From: JAWPMT01 sp965229785
Lineage (GTDB): Bacteria; Bacteroidota; Bacteroidia; Cytophagales; Cyclobacteriaceae
Assembly: GCA_965229785.1 (NCBI GenBank)
Contig: CBDDJS010000001.1
Location: 744,001 to 808,000, forward strand
Direction of reading: 5' to 3'
DNA: 64,000 nucleotides
The notes below the pieces were generated by a model. It ran no database searches. It was not told the DNA's origin and was given only the letters and a program-made list of their open reading frames with translations. Positions within the stretch are counted from its first letter, which is position 1; each line of letters begins with the position of its first letter. Positions 1 to 9,307 of the stretch are shown piece by piece. The position numbers and the translations under genes were made by a program.

Positions 1-1017
1 TTTACCCAGATCTTTGATGTAGGCATATCCTTTTCGCATCTGTATCAACAATCGGTTAATGAAACGGCTGATGGTACTTTTGGCGGCTTGCATGATTTGA
101 ATTATTGGTTCAAAACACATCCGAAGTGGGCATGGTCGGTAGGGATATCCAAATTCAGTGATGCATCATTCGATATCATTGATACACCTTCAGGGGTACT
201 AGCTAATGATGAATCCAGCGTAGAGCATTTTGGGAATGGCGGGAGTACGCAGGTATATTTTGCCGGAGCTTATAGTCTGTTACCGAGTTTACACTTTGGC
301 GCGAAAACAGGATTCCTTTTCGGAGGATTGCAAAGCGATGAATCACTCTTTCTCTCACAACCAGGGACCAGTCTGTTGATTGAAAATGACCGATCATTTT
401 TTACCTCATTCGTGGAATTGGGGATTCAGTATGAGCAATCACTGGGCGCTGCTTCAAAACTTGTTGTAGGGGGACTGTTCCGACCTGGAAATGCCGTCAG
501 TGTCAAAGAGGAGGAAGTCATCATTGGCGATACGGGACTGACCAATGATAGCTTATTTGCCAATGGCAATTCCTCACTATTTATACCACAAAAGCTTGGC
601 GGTGGATTGGGGTTAAGGTTGAAGTCCTGGGATTTTAACCTGGATTACGAATATGAAAATTGGGGAAAGAATGAGGAGCAGGATCGGTTCGATTATAAGG
701 ACAGGTTTATCACTTCCTTTGGCGCTCAATTTGTCAAAGATCGATATTCCGAAAAACTCATCGACCGCACCGCTTTTCGAATTGGAGGTGGATTGCATTC
801 CAATTACGTAAGTGTAGACGGTGAAGATTACCTGAGCCAATACTATACAGTAGGGTTGGGTTTCCCGGCCAGACGAGGGACAGCCGCTCTGAATTTGAGC
901 TATCAGTATTATCGATCCGGCACGTCGGATTTTGGTTTGATCCGGGAAAGCACCAATACCCTCAGTGTGAACATCACCTTCAAGGATGTTTGGTTCAGGA
1001 AGAAGGTTTTTTATTGA
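1..1017 (+). CDS. Outer-membrane beta-barrel protein, FadL/OmpP1-like (5' end cut by window)
   Basis: The frame is open from base 1 without a stop, so the gene begins upstream; a TTG at 88 is not a convincing start. The visible 338 residues are alternating hydrophobic/polar beta strands rich in Gly and aromatic residues. The C-terminal third (GGGL, then YTVGLGFPARRG, LSYQYYRSGT, and a final strand ending WFRKKVFY) resembles the C-terminal strands of Bacteroidota FadL/OmpP1/TodX-type transporters, whose last strand ends in an aromatic residue. The likely role is passage of a hydrophobic compound across the outer membrane; the substrate cannot be told. A PorP/SprF-type type IX component is the main alternative, but I see none of its N-terminal landmarks because that end is missing. 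Confidence 0.6.
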   Translation, partial: FTQIFDVGISFSHLYQQSVNETADGTFGGLHDLNYWFKTHPKWAWSVGISKFSDASFDIIDTPSGVLANDESSVEHFGNGGSTQVYFAGAYSLLPSLHFGAKTGFLFGGLQSDESLFLSQPGTSLLIENDRSFFTSFVELGIQYEQSLGAASKLVVGGLFRPGNAVSVKEEEVIIGDTGLTNDSLFANGNSSLFIPQKLGGGLGLRLKSWDFNLDYEYENWGKNEEQDRFDYKDRFITSFGAQFVKDRYSEKLIDRTAFRIGGGLHSNYVSVDGEDYLSQYYTVGLGFPARRGTAALNLSYQYYRSGTSDFGLIRESTNTLSVNITFKDVWFRKKVFY

Positions 1018-1099
1018 TGCTGCCTGCTTAATATGAGGATATGCCTGCTTCATTGATATTCTTGAACCACTTAAAAAGGTATTTGGGCAACTTCGGTTC

Positions 1100-2278
1100 A
1101 TGGAATGCTCGAATCATACCGAAGGAATTAGTCTTTCAATTAGAATATGGTGGGTTATGACTTTAACCGCTCTGTCTTTAACAGGTGAAACACAACCCCT
1201 GCAACTCATCGGTCAACCAAATCGAACAGCGCCTTTCGTGGTTGTGCTGGCTGAAAAAGAGAGTGAAGTCCTTCCTATAGCATTGCTGTCGGAGTATCAG
1301 GATGCTCAAAGTACTTCTTTTCTGCGGGTGGAAATTGAAAGCGCTGAAAATGAGAAGTGGGTGGTGAATAAGATCAATCAGGTATTGAACGATTCATCAG
1401 GTATCGATTTGCAGCGAGTGTATCTGATCATTGCAGGGGATGCAAAATTTGTTGAGAAATATCAATTTCTGACGAACGATCTGTTCTTTTCGAGTCATTC
1501 GATTTTGGAAAAAACGGATACGGTTTCTGAAGAGGATTTAAGAGGGATCATTGATGGATTTTCAAAGAAGTATCTGTGGGACATCCGACTTAATGAGATT
1601 AGAAGTAATAACGTTAGCGATCTACGGCAGAATTCAGTTCGTACGGGTCTGAGTTTTGGAATGGTTACGGTAATTCCATTTTATGAGGGATTTGAAGCAA
1701 ACATCAAACCAGTTTTCAATGCCTATCAGTTTGGATTATATCATCAATGGAGTTCCGATTGGCAGTCTTTTATAAACTTTCAAGTCAGTCTGAATATTCC
1801 CAGTCGAAGAAAAATGCAAAGGGAGGTAAGTGCTGCAATTTTCGGAGAAGAGGATGAGGTGGATATAGCTATCCTGGCGCATGTAATGACTTCTTTCAGT
1901 CTTGAAACACGTTACCTATTGCCGGAATGGAATCAAAAAGTGAGACCGTATGTAGGCTTGCAAGTAGGCTTTTTCTCTTTTCGTGTTGCGGAAAATACCA
2001 TTGAGGTAGATCCTTCGGACCTGGCAGGAGGGTCTCTATCACGACCTGAAGGATTTGAAGGTATCGATTTTGAAAAGATAAACGGTTTGACTACCGGAAT
2101 AGCAACGGGCCTGTTTTATCAGCCCAATCCAAAGTGGAGGACAGATTTCGGTTTGAAATGGATTCAAGACACAAATACAGGGCCTTATCTTAATCAGTTG
2201 ACATTATCTGTAGGCTTGCAATTTAGGTTTGCAAAACGAAAAGAACTATTCTATAACTATGTCTCACATGATCAATAG
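1100..2278 (+). CDS. Exported protein with C-terminal outer-membrane beta-barrel
   Basis: I do not recognise the family. The N terminus has a hydrophobic stretch (residues 14-27, IWWVMTLTALSL) preceded by an Arg, which fits a signal peptide; a later ATG at 1157 would remove the charged part, so 1100 is preferred. Residues about 40-160 look like an alpha/beta domain (hydrophobic strand FVVVLAE, later VYLIIAGDAK), somewhat like the C-terminal half of a secreted esterase-like protein but with no GxSxG visible. From about residue 180 to the end, amphipathic strands with Gly and aromatic residues (SFGMV, YQFGLYHQW, YVGLQVGFF, LGLKW, LSVGLQFRF) indicate an eight-stranded-type OMP barrel. It lies 82 bases after the FadL-like gene on the same strand and is followed by a terminator-like hairpin. 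Confidence 0.5.
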   Translation: MECSNHTEGISLSIRIWWVMTLTALSLTGETQPLQLIGQPNRTAPFVVVLAEKESEVLPIALLSEYQDAQSTSFLRVEIESAENEKWVVNKINQVLNDSSGIDLQRVYLIIAGDAKFVEKYQFLTNDLFFSSHSILEKTDTVSEEDLRGIIDGFSKKYLWDIRLNEIRSNNVSDLRQNSVRTGLSFGMVTVIPFYEGFEANIKPVFNAYQFGLYHQWSSDWQSFINFQVSLNIPSRRKMQREVSAAIFGEEDEVDIAILAHVMTSFSLETRYLLPEWNQKVRPYVGLQVGFFSFRVAENTIEVDPSDLAGGSLSRPEGFEGIDFEKINGLTTGIATGLFYQPNPKWRTDFGLKWIQDTNTGPYLNQLTLSVGLQFRFAKRKELFYNYVSHDQ

Positions 2279-2320
2279 CTAAGTAGGTACCAATTTCTAT
2301 CGTTGGTGTTCGTTTATTAG

Positions 2321-2367
2321 GAAGGGCGTGAGCAATCGAGTAGGTATTGCTCATGCATCCTTCTTTT
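2321..2367 (+). terminator. Intrinsic-terminator-like hairpin after the barrel gene
   Basis: TGAGCAAT (2329-2336) pairs perfectly with ATTGCTCA (2346-2353). An outer GAAGG/CCTTC pair (2321-2325 with 2359-2363) is separated from it by a small internal loop, and four T follow. It sits 43 bases after the stop of the preceding gene. Confidence 0.55.
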
Positions 2368-2428
2368 GAGAATAATGAACCAAATGGTACTTTCTTTGCT
2401 TAGTTCAGTAATCGAATAACCCACTTTC

Positions 2429-2968
2429 ATGCCGAAAAAGTACCTGCACTTCATTTTTGCCCTTCTTTTCATGGTTGAAGTTTCGGCGCAAACCTGGGAG
2501 ATACAAGAGGGATATGAAATTGCCTTTAGCGGGAAAAAAGCGGAAGGTACATTCAAAGGCCTGGAAGGAACAATCATCTTCGATCCGAATGACCTAAGCA
2601 ATGCTCAATTCAACGTGTCGGTAGATGTAAATACCATCCAGACGGGCAACAAGACGAAAAATAAGCATGCCCGTAGTGAGAACTGGTTCTTTGTAGCACA
2701 ATTCCCTAAAGTTCATTTCAATTCGGTTTTGGTCACAAAAACAGCAACCAATGCTTATCAACTTAGAGGCGAACTTGAACTAAAAGGCATTCGCAAAGAG
2801 GTTGTTTTTCCCTTCACGTTTACTGATCAGGGAACATTAGCCGTGTTTCAGGGGAGCTTGAAAGTCAATCGCAAGGATTTTGGAATTGAAGGCAACTTCA
2901 TGGAGTTCCTGGTGGGTGATGAGTTCGAAGTGAAGATCCGGGTACCAGTTGCGATCAAAGGGATTTGA
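2429..2968 (+). CDS. YceI family periplasmic protein
   Basis: The 179-residue protein has a clear signal peptide (Lys-Lys, then a hydrophobic run ending VSA-Q at about residue 21). The rest matches the YceI lipocalin-like family: an N-terminal FSGKKAEGTFKGLEG segment, the FDPNDLSNAQFNVSVDV strand, NKHARSENWF (the position of the usual RDxHLRSxDFFD motif), FPKVHFNS, and a LELKGIRKEVVFPF segment. YceI proteins are small barrels that bind isoprenoid-type lipids in the periplasm. The usual length is 170-190 residues, so it is complete. The first ATG precedes the signal peptide directly. It converges with the PAS gene only 18 bases away, with no terminator between them. Confidence 0.88.
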   Translation: MPKKYLHFIFALLFMVEVSAQTWEIQEGYEIAFSGKKAEGTFKGLEGTIIFDPNDLSNAQFNVSVDVNTIQTGNKTKNKHARSENWFFVAQFPKVHFNSVLVTKTATNAYQLRGELELKGIRKEVVFPFTFTDQGTLAVFQGSLKVNRKDFGIEGNFMEFLVGDEFEVKIRVPVAIKGI

Positions 2969-2986
2969 TCATGTTCAATGCGGGTT

Positions 2987-3619
2987 TCAGACTACTACAG
3001 GCTTATCCGTTTCTTCCTGGGCAGAATTCCCAAGGTCATTGATGTTATGGATCACTTTATCCAATTGATGTACGGTTTTACAGAGCGTCTTAACCAGATT
3101 TCGCTGATGTTCAAACATGAAATCGGTGGAATCGAGCATTTTGACCAATCCAATGATATTGGATACCGGGCCTCGCAGGTCATGTGAATTAGAATATTGC
3201 ATTTGGTGGATCACATCCATGGCCTGCTTCAGTTTTTCCTGTAATTCAAGCTGTTCTGTAATATCGTTGGCAAAACCAAGACAGGAGGCCATTCGCCCGT
3301 TTTCATCCCGTTCATACACACTGCAGTAGATTTGGAAGTGCAGGTACTTGCCGTCATTTCGACGTAAGCGGATCACTTTATCAATATGCTCACCTTCTTT
3401 ACTGGCATTGAGTTCTTCGTCGAAGCTTGCACTTTTTTCAAGATCATCAGGATGGATGATGTCGACCATTTTATTCCTGGCAAGTGCGTTTAGTTCCTCT
3501 TGCGAATAACCCAGCAACTCTTCCATTTTCTTGCCTGAAAAAAGCCGTTCGTTGGTCTTCTTATCGTAGATGTTAAATGGGATTGGAGAGGCATTAACGA
3601 TGGTTTGTATTGGATCCAT
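2987..3619 (-). CDS. PAS domain plus phosphoacceptor (HisKA-like) domain, no ATPase domain
   Basis: ATG at 3619 is chosen; an in-frame TTG lies two codons upstream. Residues 5-125 form a PAS domain with its PAC tail (LLGYSQEEL, IHPDD, GFANDITEQ). A coiled-coil linker leads to YSNSHDLRGPVSNIIGL, an H-box with His146 (counted from this ATG), where kinases usually have SHELRTPLT. About 50 more helical residues follow and the protein ends; the N, G1, F and G2 boxes of the HATPase domain are absent. In Bacteroidota, PAS kinases with SHDLRxP H-boxes are common, so this is a half-kinase: a truncated gene or a stand-alone phosphotransfer/dimerisation sensor that needs another kinase. The sequence just after the stop is the YceI gene end, so no ATPase remnant lies downstream. 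Confidence 0.8.
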   Translation of the reverse strand: MDPIQTIVNASPIPFNIYDKKTNERLFSGKKMEELLGYSQEELNALARNKMVDIIHPDDLEKSASFDEELNASKEGEHIDKVIRLRRNDGKYLHFQIYCSVYERDENGRMASCLGFANDITEQLELQEKLKQAMDVIHQMQYSNSHDLRGPVSNIIGLVKMLDSTDFMFEHQRNLVKTLCKTVHQLDKVIHNINDLGNSAQEETDKPVVV

Positions 3620-3690
3620 AGGCAATAAGTTAAAGATTTACATCAACGCCTCAAAGTTTCTGTACAAATTATCAATGTATAAATCATTCA

Positions 3691-6132
3691 TTATTCCACA
3701 TACATTACGTCTCTTTTAAATACGGGTTTACCAGTTGAAGTGATCCCTTCCACGATGATGTCGAAAATGCCTTCCTGATCTGAGGTGTAGAATGAAACGG
3801 TAGCTATACCGTTCTTGACCAAAATGTTCGGGTCCCAGTACAAGGTCGAACGATAATCGGGTTTGGCGGCGGTATAATCAATTACATCATAATTAGGGGT
3901 ATAAAACTCTTTGGCTACCGAAAATCCAGGATGTGTAATTCTCAAGATATTCTTTGGAATGGAGGCTTCAGGTTGTGCCTGAGCACCTTTTTTGGTATAA
4001 ACAGCCAATACACCGCCGAATGCCTGCGGACCGTATATGGTGGTTCTGGGCCCTCTTAGTACATCAATGAAGGCTACGTCAGACGGAGACATGGAGGAAA
4101 TTACGCCTACGTCTACGGGGACACCATTGAGTAAGAACAAGGGAGGGGCAAATTGACCATTTAAACCAGCCGCCGTTCGGATGATAACTTGTTGGTTTGG
4201 GAAAATTCCAGTGATACGTATGCCTGGGATTCTACCTTGCATCGCATCAAATATGGACAAGCCTGTAAGTGCTTCATTCAAAGAATCCAATACCAGTCGG
4301 TTGGATGGCTGCTTGTAGAGCATTCCGTATTCTTTAAAATCTCTTGAGGGGGCTGCCGGATCGGTTGCTTCGATTTCAATTTCGTCCAGAATAACGATAT
4401 CATCATCGAAATTGAAAGCCTGATCGATTTGATTGATTTTCCCCTGTTGTTGAAGAAAAGCGGCTATCTGACCTCTGTCATGAGACTGGTGTGTAAAATG
4501 GAGGCGTTCAAGTGGTATGAGTGGATCAGACGCCAATTGCACGAAGACATTATCTTTCTCCTTTCCGTTTTTGTCCAGCACTCTTTTACCTTCCAGCATG
4601 AGTTGGGTAGAATCGTAAAATTCAATATCATTGAATATGAAATTTCCGTTTTCATCGGTTGTGCTTTCGATGTAGGTAAACTCCTCATTGAGCACACTCA
4701 GTAAAACTTTGCCCTTAACCGGGTTATTGCCGTTGGGGCCCTTGGAAATCTGCCCCTGGATGGTGATGTTTCTTTCGGGTAAAAAGTTGAAAACCTGTCC
4801 TTGATCATTCAATATTTCGTCCCATCGAAAACGCCTCCATCCTTGTGTGAGCATCAGTGATTCCAGAAGGTCATAGGCACCTTTTGTATCGTTGAAGTAA
4901 AACTCCGGATCTTCAATATGACCTTTAAGGTCCGCACTAAGCAATAGAAAGTTTTTGATGTTTTGCTGGAATGGATGGATTGCGATCTGATTTCGTGGGG
5001 TGATGGACATGGACAAATTTTGATATCCGTCAGCACCTGATTCACTGCCGAGTTCAAATAATACCTTATCTCTTTTACCGTAAGTTTTAGACCCCTGGAT
5101 GTTAATTGTATCATGGCCCTTGGGAAGATTGACGGTGATGATCCTTTCTGACCTGGGAACTCCCTGGCCATCAAAAAAGGTGAGTTGACAAATGCCTTCC
5201 GGAAAGGCAGCTTTATCAATACTAGCACTCAACCCGCGGGATCCGGTTACCACCCTGAGAAATTCCAGGCCATTTTGATGCCCCAATAGAAAACCACCTT
5301 CCAGGCTTTTGCCTTTGGCGTATACGCCCAGAATTACTTTTTGTGATGTGTAAGAGTGGGTGGCCTTGATGGCATATCCGGTTTGCTGTGCTTCGGGCAG
5401 ATCGAAAGTTTTTGTTTCCCCTGCGAAATTGAAGGTAGCCCGGTAAGATTGATTAGCCAGTGGGGTGAGGATAAACCGCCCCATTCCCTTATCAATGGAC
5501 TTGATGGAGGTAACAACGTATCCATCCTGATCAATTACTTGCCCTTCCGCATTAACGCCTAATCCATGTTGATCCAACGCTTTAAAACCAATGATCGTTG
5601 GTATGCCATTGATAAGCTCGCCACCTTCAGGGAAGAAGGTTACATCAAAACGCGCAGGTTCATTTTTATCAATAGTGGTTTCTTCGCGACCATAATTGTC
5701 ATGAATTTCAAATGTTTTGTAATACAGGGACGATTCATCAAAATTCCTGCTCCAATTGGTGTAGGCCCGTAAGGCATATTTACCGGGAGTCAAGCTGTCA
5801 GATAAGTGGATATGACCGGCACCTCCCTGGTTTTCCAGTTTGATCTTTCTGCAATTTATCACCTTATGCTGCTCGTTAATCAGCTCTACTTCTACCACAT
5901 TACTGACCGGCGGAAGTGCTGGGTCGAAGGCATCTACCAGATAAGCTTTGAACCAAAGGTCTTCATTGTTGCTATAGTAAGGCTTATCCAGGTGGAGGTA
6001 AAGTTTTTCCTGTGGGAAATCAGATACGTACGTTTTCAGCCTTTCTACGATGAGGTCATGATTGGCATTTGGCGAAAGGAATGCAAGGCTAAATAAAGTG
6101 AGTATGTTGATGACAAACAGGGCTCTTTTCAT
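3691..6132 (-). CDS. MG2-like / carboxypeptidase-regulatory-like protein with TonB receptor plug domain
   Basis: The 813-residue protein starts with a signal peptide (MKRALFVINILTLFSLAFL). The first domain (from residue 38, EKLYLHLDKPYYSNNEDLWFKAY) is the alpha-2-macroglobulin MG2-like region typical of a large Bacteroidota family. A carboxypeptidase-regulatory-like Ig fold follows around residues 455-520 (GQISKGPNGNNPVKGKVLLS). Residues about 612-735 form a TonB-dependent receptor plug (SIFDAMQGRIPGIRI, PLFLLNGVPVD, DVAFIDVLRGPRTTIYG, GGVLAVYTKKG). There is no 22-stranded barrel behind the plug, so it is not a complete receptor; it probably acts at the periplasmic or surface side of a TonB/SusCD-like system. 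Start chosen at the ATG immediately before the signal peptide. Confidence 0.8.
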   Translation of the reverse strand: MKRALFVINILTLFSLAFLSPNANHDLIVERLKTYVSDFPQEKLYLHLDKPYYSNNEDLWFKAYLVDAFDPALPPVSNVVEVELINEQHKVINCRKIKLENQGGAGHIHLSDSLTPGKYALRAYTNWSRNFDESSLYYKTFEIHDNYGREETTIDKNEPARFDVTFFPEGGELINGIPTIIGFKALDQHGLGVNAEGQVIDQDGYVVTSIKSIDKGMGRFILTPLANQSYRATFNFAGETKTFDLPEAQQTGYAIKATHSYTSQKVILGVYAKGKSLEGGFLLGHQNGLEFLRVVTGSRGLSASIDKAAFPEGICQLTFFDGQGVPRSERIITVNLPKGHDTINIQGSKTYGKRDKVLFELGSESGADGYQNLSMSITPRNQIAIHPFQQNIKNFLLLSADLKGHIEDPEFYFNDTKGAYDLLESLMLTQGWRRFRWDEILNDQGQVFNFLPERNITIQGQISKGPNGNNPVKGKVLLSVLNEEFTYIESTTDENGNFIFNDIEFYDSTQLMLEGKRVLDKNGKEKDNVFVQLASDPLIPLERLHFTHQSHDRGQIAAFLQQQGKINQIDQAFNFDDDIVILDEIEIEATDPAAPSRDFKEYGMLYKQPSNRLVLDSLNEALTGLSIFDAMQGRIPGIRITGIFPNQQVIIRTAAGLNGQFAPPLFLLNGVPVDVGVISSMSPSDVAFIDVLRGPRTTIYGPQAFGGVLAVYTKKGAQAQPEASIPKNILRITHPGFSVAKEFYTPNYDVIDYTAAKPDYRSTLYWDPNILVKNGIATVSFYTSDQEGIFDIIVEGITSTGKPVFKRDVMYVE

Positions 6133-6368
6133 TCTTTGAATTGTTTAGTTCGTGTTCATTTTTCGCAAGAAGTATGCCGAATCATACCTGATCACCAGGC
6201 TGCGGAATAGTGTTTTGGCAATGCGGCCTTAATGGCGATTATTCCTGGAAATAATAAGCATTTTAGCGCCAAAATTGTTCTGTTATACACGAATTTACCT
6301 CTGACCCTATAACGCTTTTATATTCAAGTCAACTGCGTCAGGCTGGATGGTAGATTCCTTTATTGGAA

Positions 6369-7262
6369 TTAAATATGGAGGTATTGTAAGTTTTTCTTCT
6401 TGAGTACCTGGAACAAGACATACCTCAAAATGAAGAACAGGCATACCCACCACATCGATACCTCACCCATCAATGGTAAACCAACATTCTGATCTAAAAG
6501 GTCAGCTTCCAGGTGAAGCCCGGCGAGGTTAACCTCAAACCCTTCTTCAAGACCAATTTGTAAGCCCAGCAAACCCAGCAACGAGGCCGTAATTCCAGTC
6601 CCACTGGGCGATTCCCGAAACGATTGTTCGAGAGGTCGCCAGTCCTTGCCAATAGCAGTCGAAGGAAGATCGAGGTTCAATTCCGGTACTTGTTCTCCAA
6701 TCCAGGACACAAACGTATTGGAATTGGGACCCGGATAAACCACATATTCCGTGGACCAGGGGTAAGTGTCGATGGCAGTTTTAACTTTAGGAATCAAACC
6801 GTCTGCTGCTTTGCCTCGCACGTCAAGTAAAAGCATGGGTTCATTTCCCCACCAGGTTTTGTCGGCAATGGTCGCCTCCGAAAACACAACATTCCCGTTT
6901 GCCTCTTGTTTCCAGCCAATAACCTGAACCACTTCGTATCGTGATGCGGATCGTTCTTTATAAGCAAGCCAGGTATGAACGGCAAATTTTCCTTTCAAGC
7001 CCCAGGTTCGGGCTGCATATACCTGAATAATTGGGTCGTCGAAACTTTCGGGAGAAGGAGCCAAACCCCGACTTTCATAATGAGACAATTTGTTCGTTGG
7101 TTCATTCATGTTAGTAACAAACGAACGAATCAATACAAATACCAGATACAGCGCTATGGTCCCCAGAAGACGAAGTGATACTCGAAATGCTTCCTTCGCA
7201 TGTCTACCGGAATGGTTTTTGGTTTGTGATTCTTTTTCTGTGGGAGTAAGTGGCCTGTCCAT
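6369..7262 (-). CDS. DUF3750 family membrane protein
   Basis: The sequence matches the DUF3750 signature well: YAARTWGLKGKFAVHTW, then VVQVIGW, LLLDVRGKAADGLIPK, YPGPNSNTFVSWI, LPSTAIGKDW, and SGTGITASLLGLLGLQIG with EGFEVNLAGL. There is one TM helix near the N terminus (residues 30-50, LRLLGTIALYLVFVLI) and a hydrophobic C-terminal segment (VSMWWVCLFFILRYVLF). The conserved His-Trp and Pro-Gly-Pro-Asn-Ser-Asn motifs suggest a catalytic or binding pocket, but no function is established for the family. The ATG at 7262 gives a basic, soluble N-terminal tail before the helix. Divergent from the S9 peptidase gene, with 118 bases between the starts. Confidence 0.85.
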   Translation of the reverse strand: MDRPLTPTEKESQTKNHSGRHAKEAFRVSLRLLGTIALYLVFVLIRSFVTNMNEPTNKLSHYESRGLAPSPESFDDPIIQVYAARTWGLKGKFAVHTWLAYKERSASRYEVVQVIGWKQEANGNVVFSEATIADKTWWGNEPMLLLDVRGKAADGLIPKVKTAIDTYPWSTEYVVYPGPNSNTFVSWIGEQVPELNLDLPSTAIGKDWRPLEQSFRESPSGTGITASLLGLLGLQIGLEEGFEVNLAGLHLEADLLDQNVGLPLMGEVSMWWVCLFFILRYVLFQVLKKKNLQYLHI

Positions 7263-7380
7263 TGGTCTTTGTCATTCACCTTTTACGAAAAAACTGAAAA
7301 ATGGATTATAGTTGTTTTGACAAGATTGGAGCCTTCTAAATGGAAAAGGGATATCTTTAGCAATACCTAACTAATAGATT

Positions 7381-9288
7381 ATGAAGAGATTCCTGCTGCC
7401 ACTTGCTATAATCGTTGTTTTTTCAACTTGTTCCCCAAAACAGGAACCTATCGAGCCTCCGAGGCAATACACCATTGAGCAATTCATGGATATCGTGAAT
7501 ATTTTCGGGGGTTCATTTTCTGCGGACGAAAAAACAGTATTGATCACCAGTAAACAGACAGGTGTTTACAATGCGTATGCGGTGAACATTGAGACAGGGG
7601 AGCAACAGCAGCTTACCCAATCAACTGAAGATGCCATTTTCGCGGATTCTTACTTTCCGGAAGATGATCGGATCATCTACACGGGAGATCAGGGTGGCAA
7701 TGAACTGGACCACATTTATATCAGGAATACTGATGGTACCAGTATTGATTTGACGCCAGACAGTGCCAAAGCAGTGCTTTATAAATGGAATGTTGACCGC
7801 ACAGCCATTTTTTGGACTTCCAATAAACGTGATCCTCGCTTTTTTGATATGTACCGCACAGAAGTGGCTGGTAAAGAGGTGGAAAATGGCGTTTATAATA
7901 CAGTAAGTATCTATGAGAATAAAAAGGGTTACACGCCATCGGCCATCAGTGACAATGAGCGATATATGGCATTACAGGAAAACATCACTACGTCTAATTC
8001 CAATATTCACTTACTTGATTTGCAAACAGGTGAATCTAAGCTAATCACAGCCCACGAGGGTAATGAAAGTAATTCAGCTCAGTTCTTTAGTATCGACAAT
8101 AAGAAGTTGTTTCTTACCACCAATCGAGACAAAGAATTTACGTACCTCATAAGCTACGATTTAGAAACCGGTGAACGAACGGTGGAGGAAACCGCGGATT
8201 GGGATATTATGTTTAGCTATTTGTCTCTGAATGGTAAGTACAGAGTGACGGGAATAAACAATGATGCCAGAACAGAGATCAGGATTTGGGATACTGCTTC
8301 AGGGGAACAAATAGCAATTCCAAATTTGCCTGCAGGAGATGTCAACGGTGTGAACATTTCTGATAGTGAAACCAAGATGTCCTTCTATATCAGTAGCTCA
8401 AAATCACCCTCCAACCTTTTCGTTTATGACTTTGCAAATCAGAACCTGAAACAACTTACTAATTCCATGACCCATGAGATTGATCCGAATGACCTGGTGG
8501 AGGGAGAAGTGATTCGTTACGCTTCATTCGATGGATTGGAAATTCCGGCGTTATTATACAAACCGAAAGTCATCAAAGAAGGAGAAAAGTTGCCGGCTTT
8601 GCTTTATATCCACGGAGGACCCGGCGGACAGTCTCGATTGAACTATACCCCCAGGATCCAACATTGGGTGAATCATGGTTACGTGGTGCTGGCGGTGAAT
8701 AACCGTGGTAGCTCTGGTTATGGCAAGAGCTTTTTTCAGGCCGATGATTTGAAACATGGAGATGTGGACCTTAAGGATTGCATTGAATCCAAGAAATTCC
8801 TCGTTCAGACAGGATACGTGGACCCTGATAAGATAGGGATCATGGGAGGAAGTTATGGCGGCTATATGGTGATGGCGGCATTAGCTTTTGCTCCTGAAGA
8901 ATTTGCTATGGGTATCAATTATTTTGGGGTGACCAACTGGTTAAGAACCCTGAAAAGCATTCCGCCATGGTGGGAATCATTCAGAGAAGCGTTGTACCTG
9001 GAACTTGGCAATCCTTTTGAAGATAGCTTGTCTCTGTATAATAAATCACCGCTCTTCTTCGCCGATCAGATCACGAAGCCCTTCATTGTCCTGCAGGGAG
9101 CAAACGATCCCAGGGTTTTGCAGGTGGAATCTGATGATATTGTGGAAGCGGCCCGGTCAAACGGTGTTCCGGTGGAGTACGTTATTTTTCCGGACGAAGG
9201 ACATGGTTTTGTGAAAAATGAAAATAATATCACTGCTTCCAAAAGAACACTGGCTTTTATGGACAAGTACTTGAAGGGAGCCGATTGA
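7381..9288 (+). CDS. Prolyl oligopeptidase family (S9) serine peptidase lipoprotein
   Basis: A 635-residue protein with a lipoprotein signal (hydrophobic run ending VFSTC, Cys17), so it is probably anchored to a membrane. Residues about 30-370 are a TolB/WD-type beta-propeller with repeated TNRD, YDLETGE and ISDNERY-like blades. The alpha/beta-hydrolase domain runs from about 390 to 635: YIHGGPGGQ oxyanion segment, nucleophile Ser491 in GGSYGG, Asp576 in GANDPR, and His608 in DEGHGF, giving a full triad. It matches S9C acylaminoacyl-peptidase/DPP-like enzymes in order and length. It probably trims peptides in the periplasm. A Crp-family gene starts 19 bases after its stop, suggesting co-transcription. 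Confidence 0.92.
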   Translation: MKRFLLPLAIIVVFSTCSPKQEPIEPPRQYTIEQFMDIVNIFGGSFSADEKTVLITSKQTGVYNAYAVNIETGEQQQLTQSTEDAIFADSYFPEDDRIIYTGDQGGNELDHIYIRNTDGTSIDLTPDSAKAVLYKWNVDRTAIFWTSNKRDPRFFDMYRTEVAGKEVENGVYNTVSIYENKKGYTPSAISDNERYMALQENITTSNSNIHLLDLQTGESKLITAHEGNESNSAQFFSIDNKKLFLTTNRDKEFTYLISYDLETGERTVEETADWDIMFSYLSLNGKYRVTGINNDARTEIRIWDTASGEQIAIPNLPAGDVNGVNISDSETKMSFYISSSKSPSNLFVYDFANQNLKQLTNSMTHEIDPNDLVEGEVIRYASFDGLEIPALLYKPKVIKEGEKLPALLYIHGGPGGQSRLNYTPRIQHWVNHGYVVLAVNNRGSSGYGKSFFQADDLKHGDVDLKDCIESKKFLVQTGYVDPDKIGIMGGSYGGYMVMAALAFAPEEFAMGINYFGVTNWLRTLKSIPPWWESFREALYLELGNPFEDSLSLYNKSPLFFADQITKPFIVLQGANDPRVLQVESDDIVEAARSNGVPVEYVIFPDEGHGFVKNENNITASKRTLAFMDKYLKGAD

Positions 9289-9307
9289 TGCGCTACCTTA
9301 CGCGTTT

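Noticed and set aside
613..1101. Minus-strand frame of 162 codons opposite the FadL-like gene
   Set aside because: The plus-strand barrel protein is clearly coding, and this frame shows no recognisable domain.
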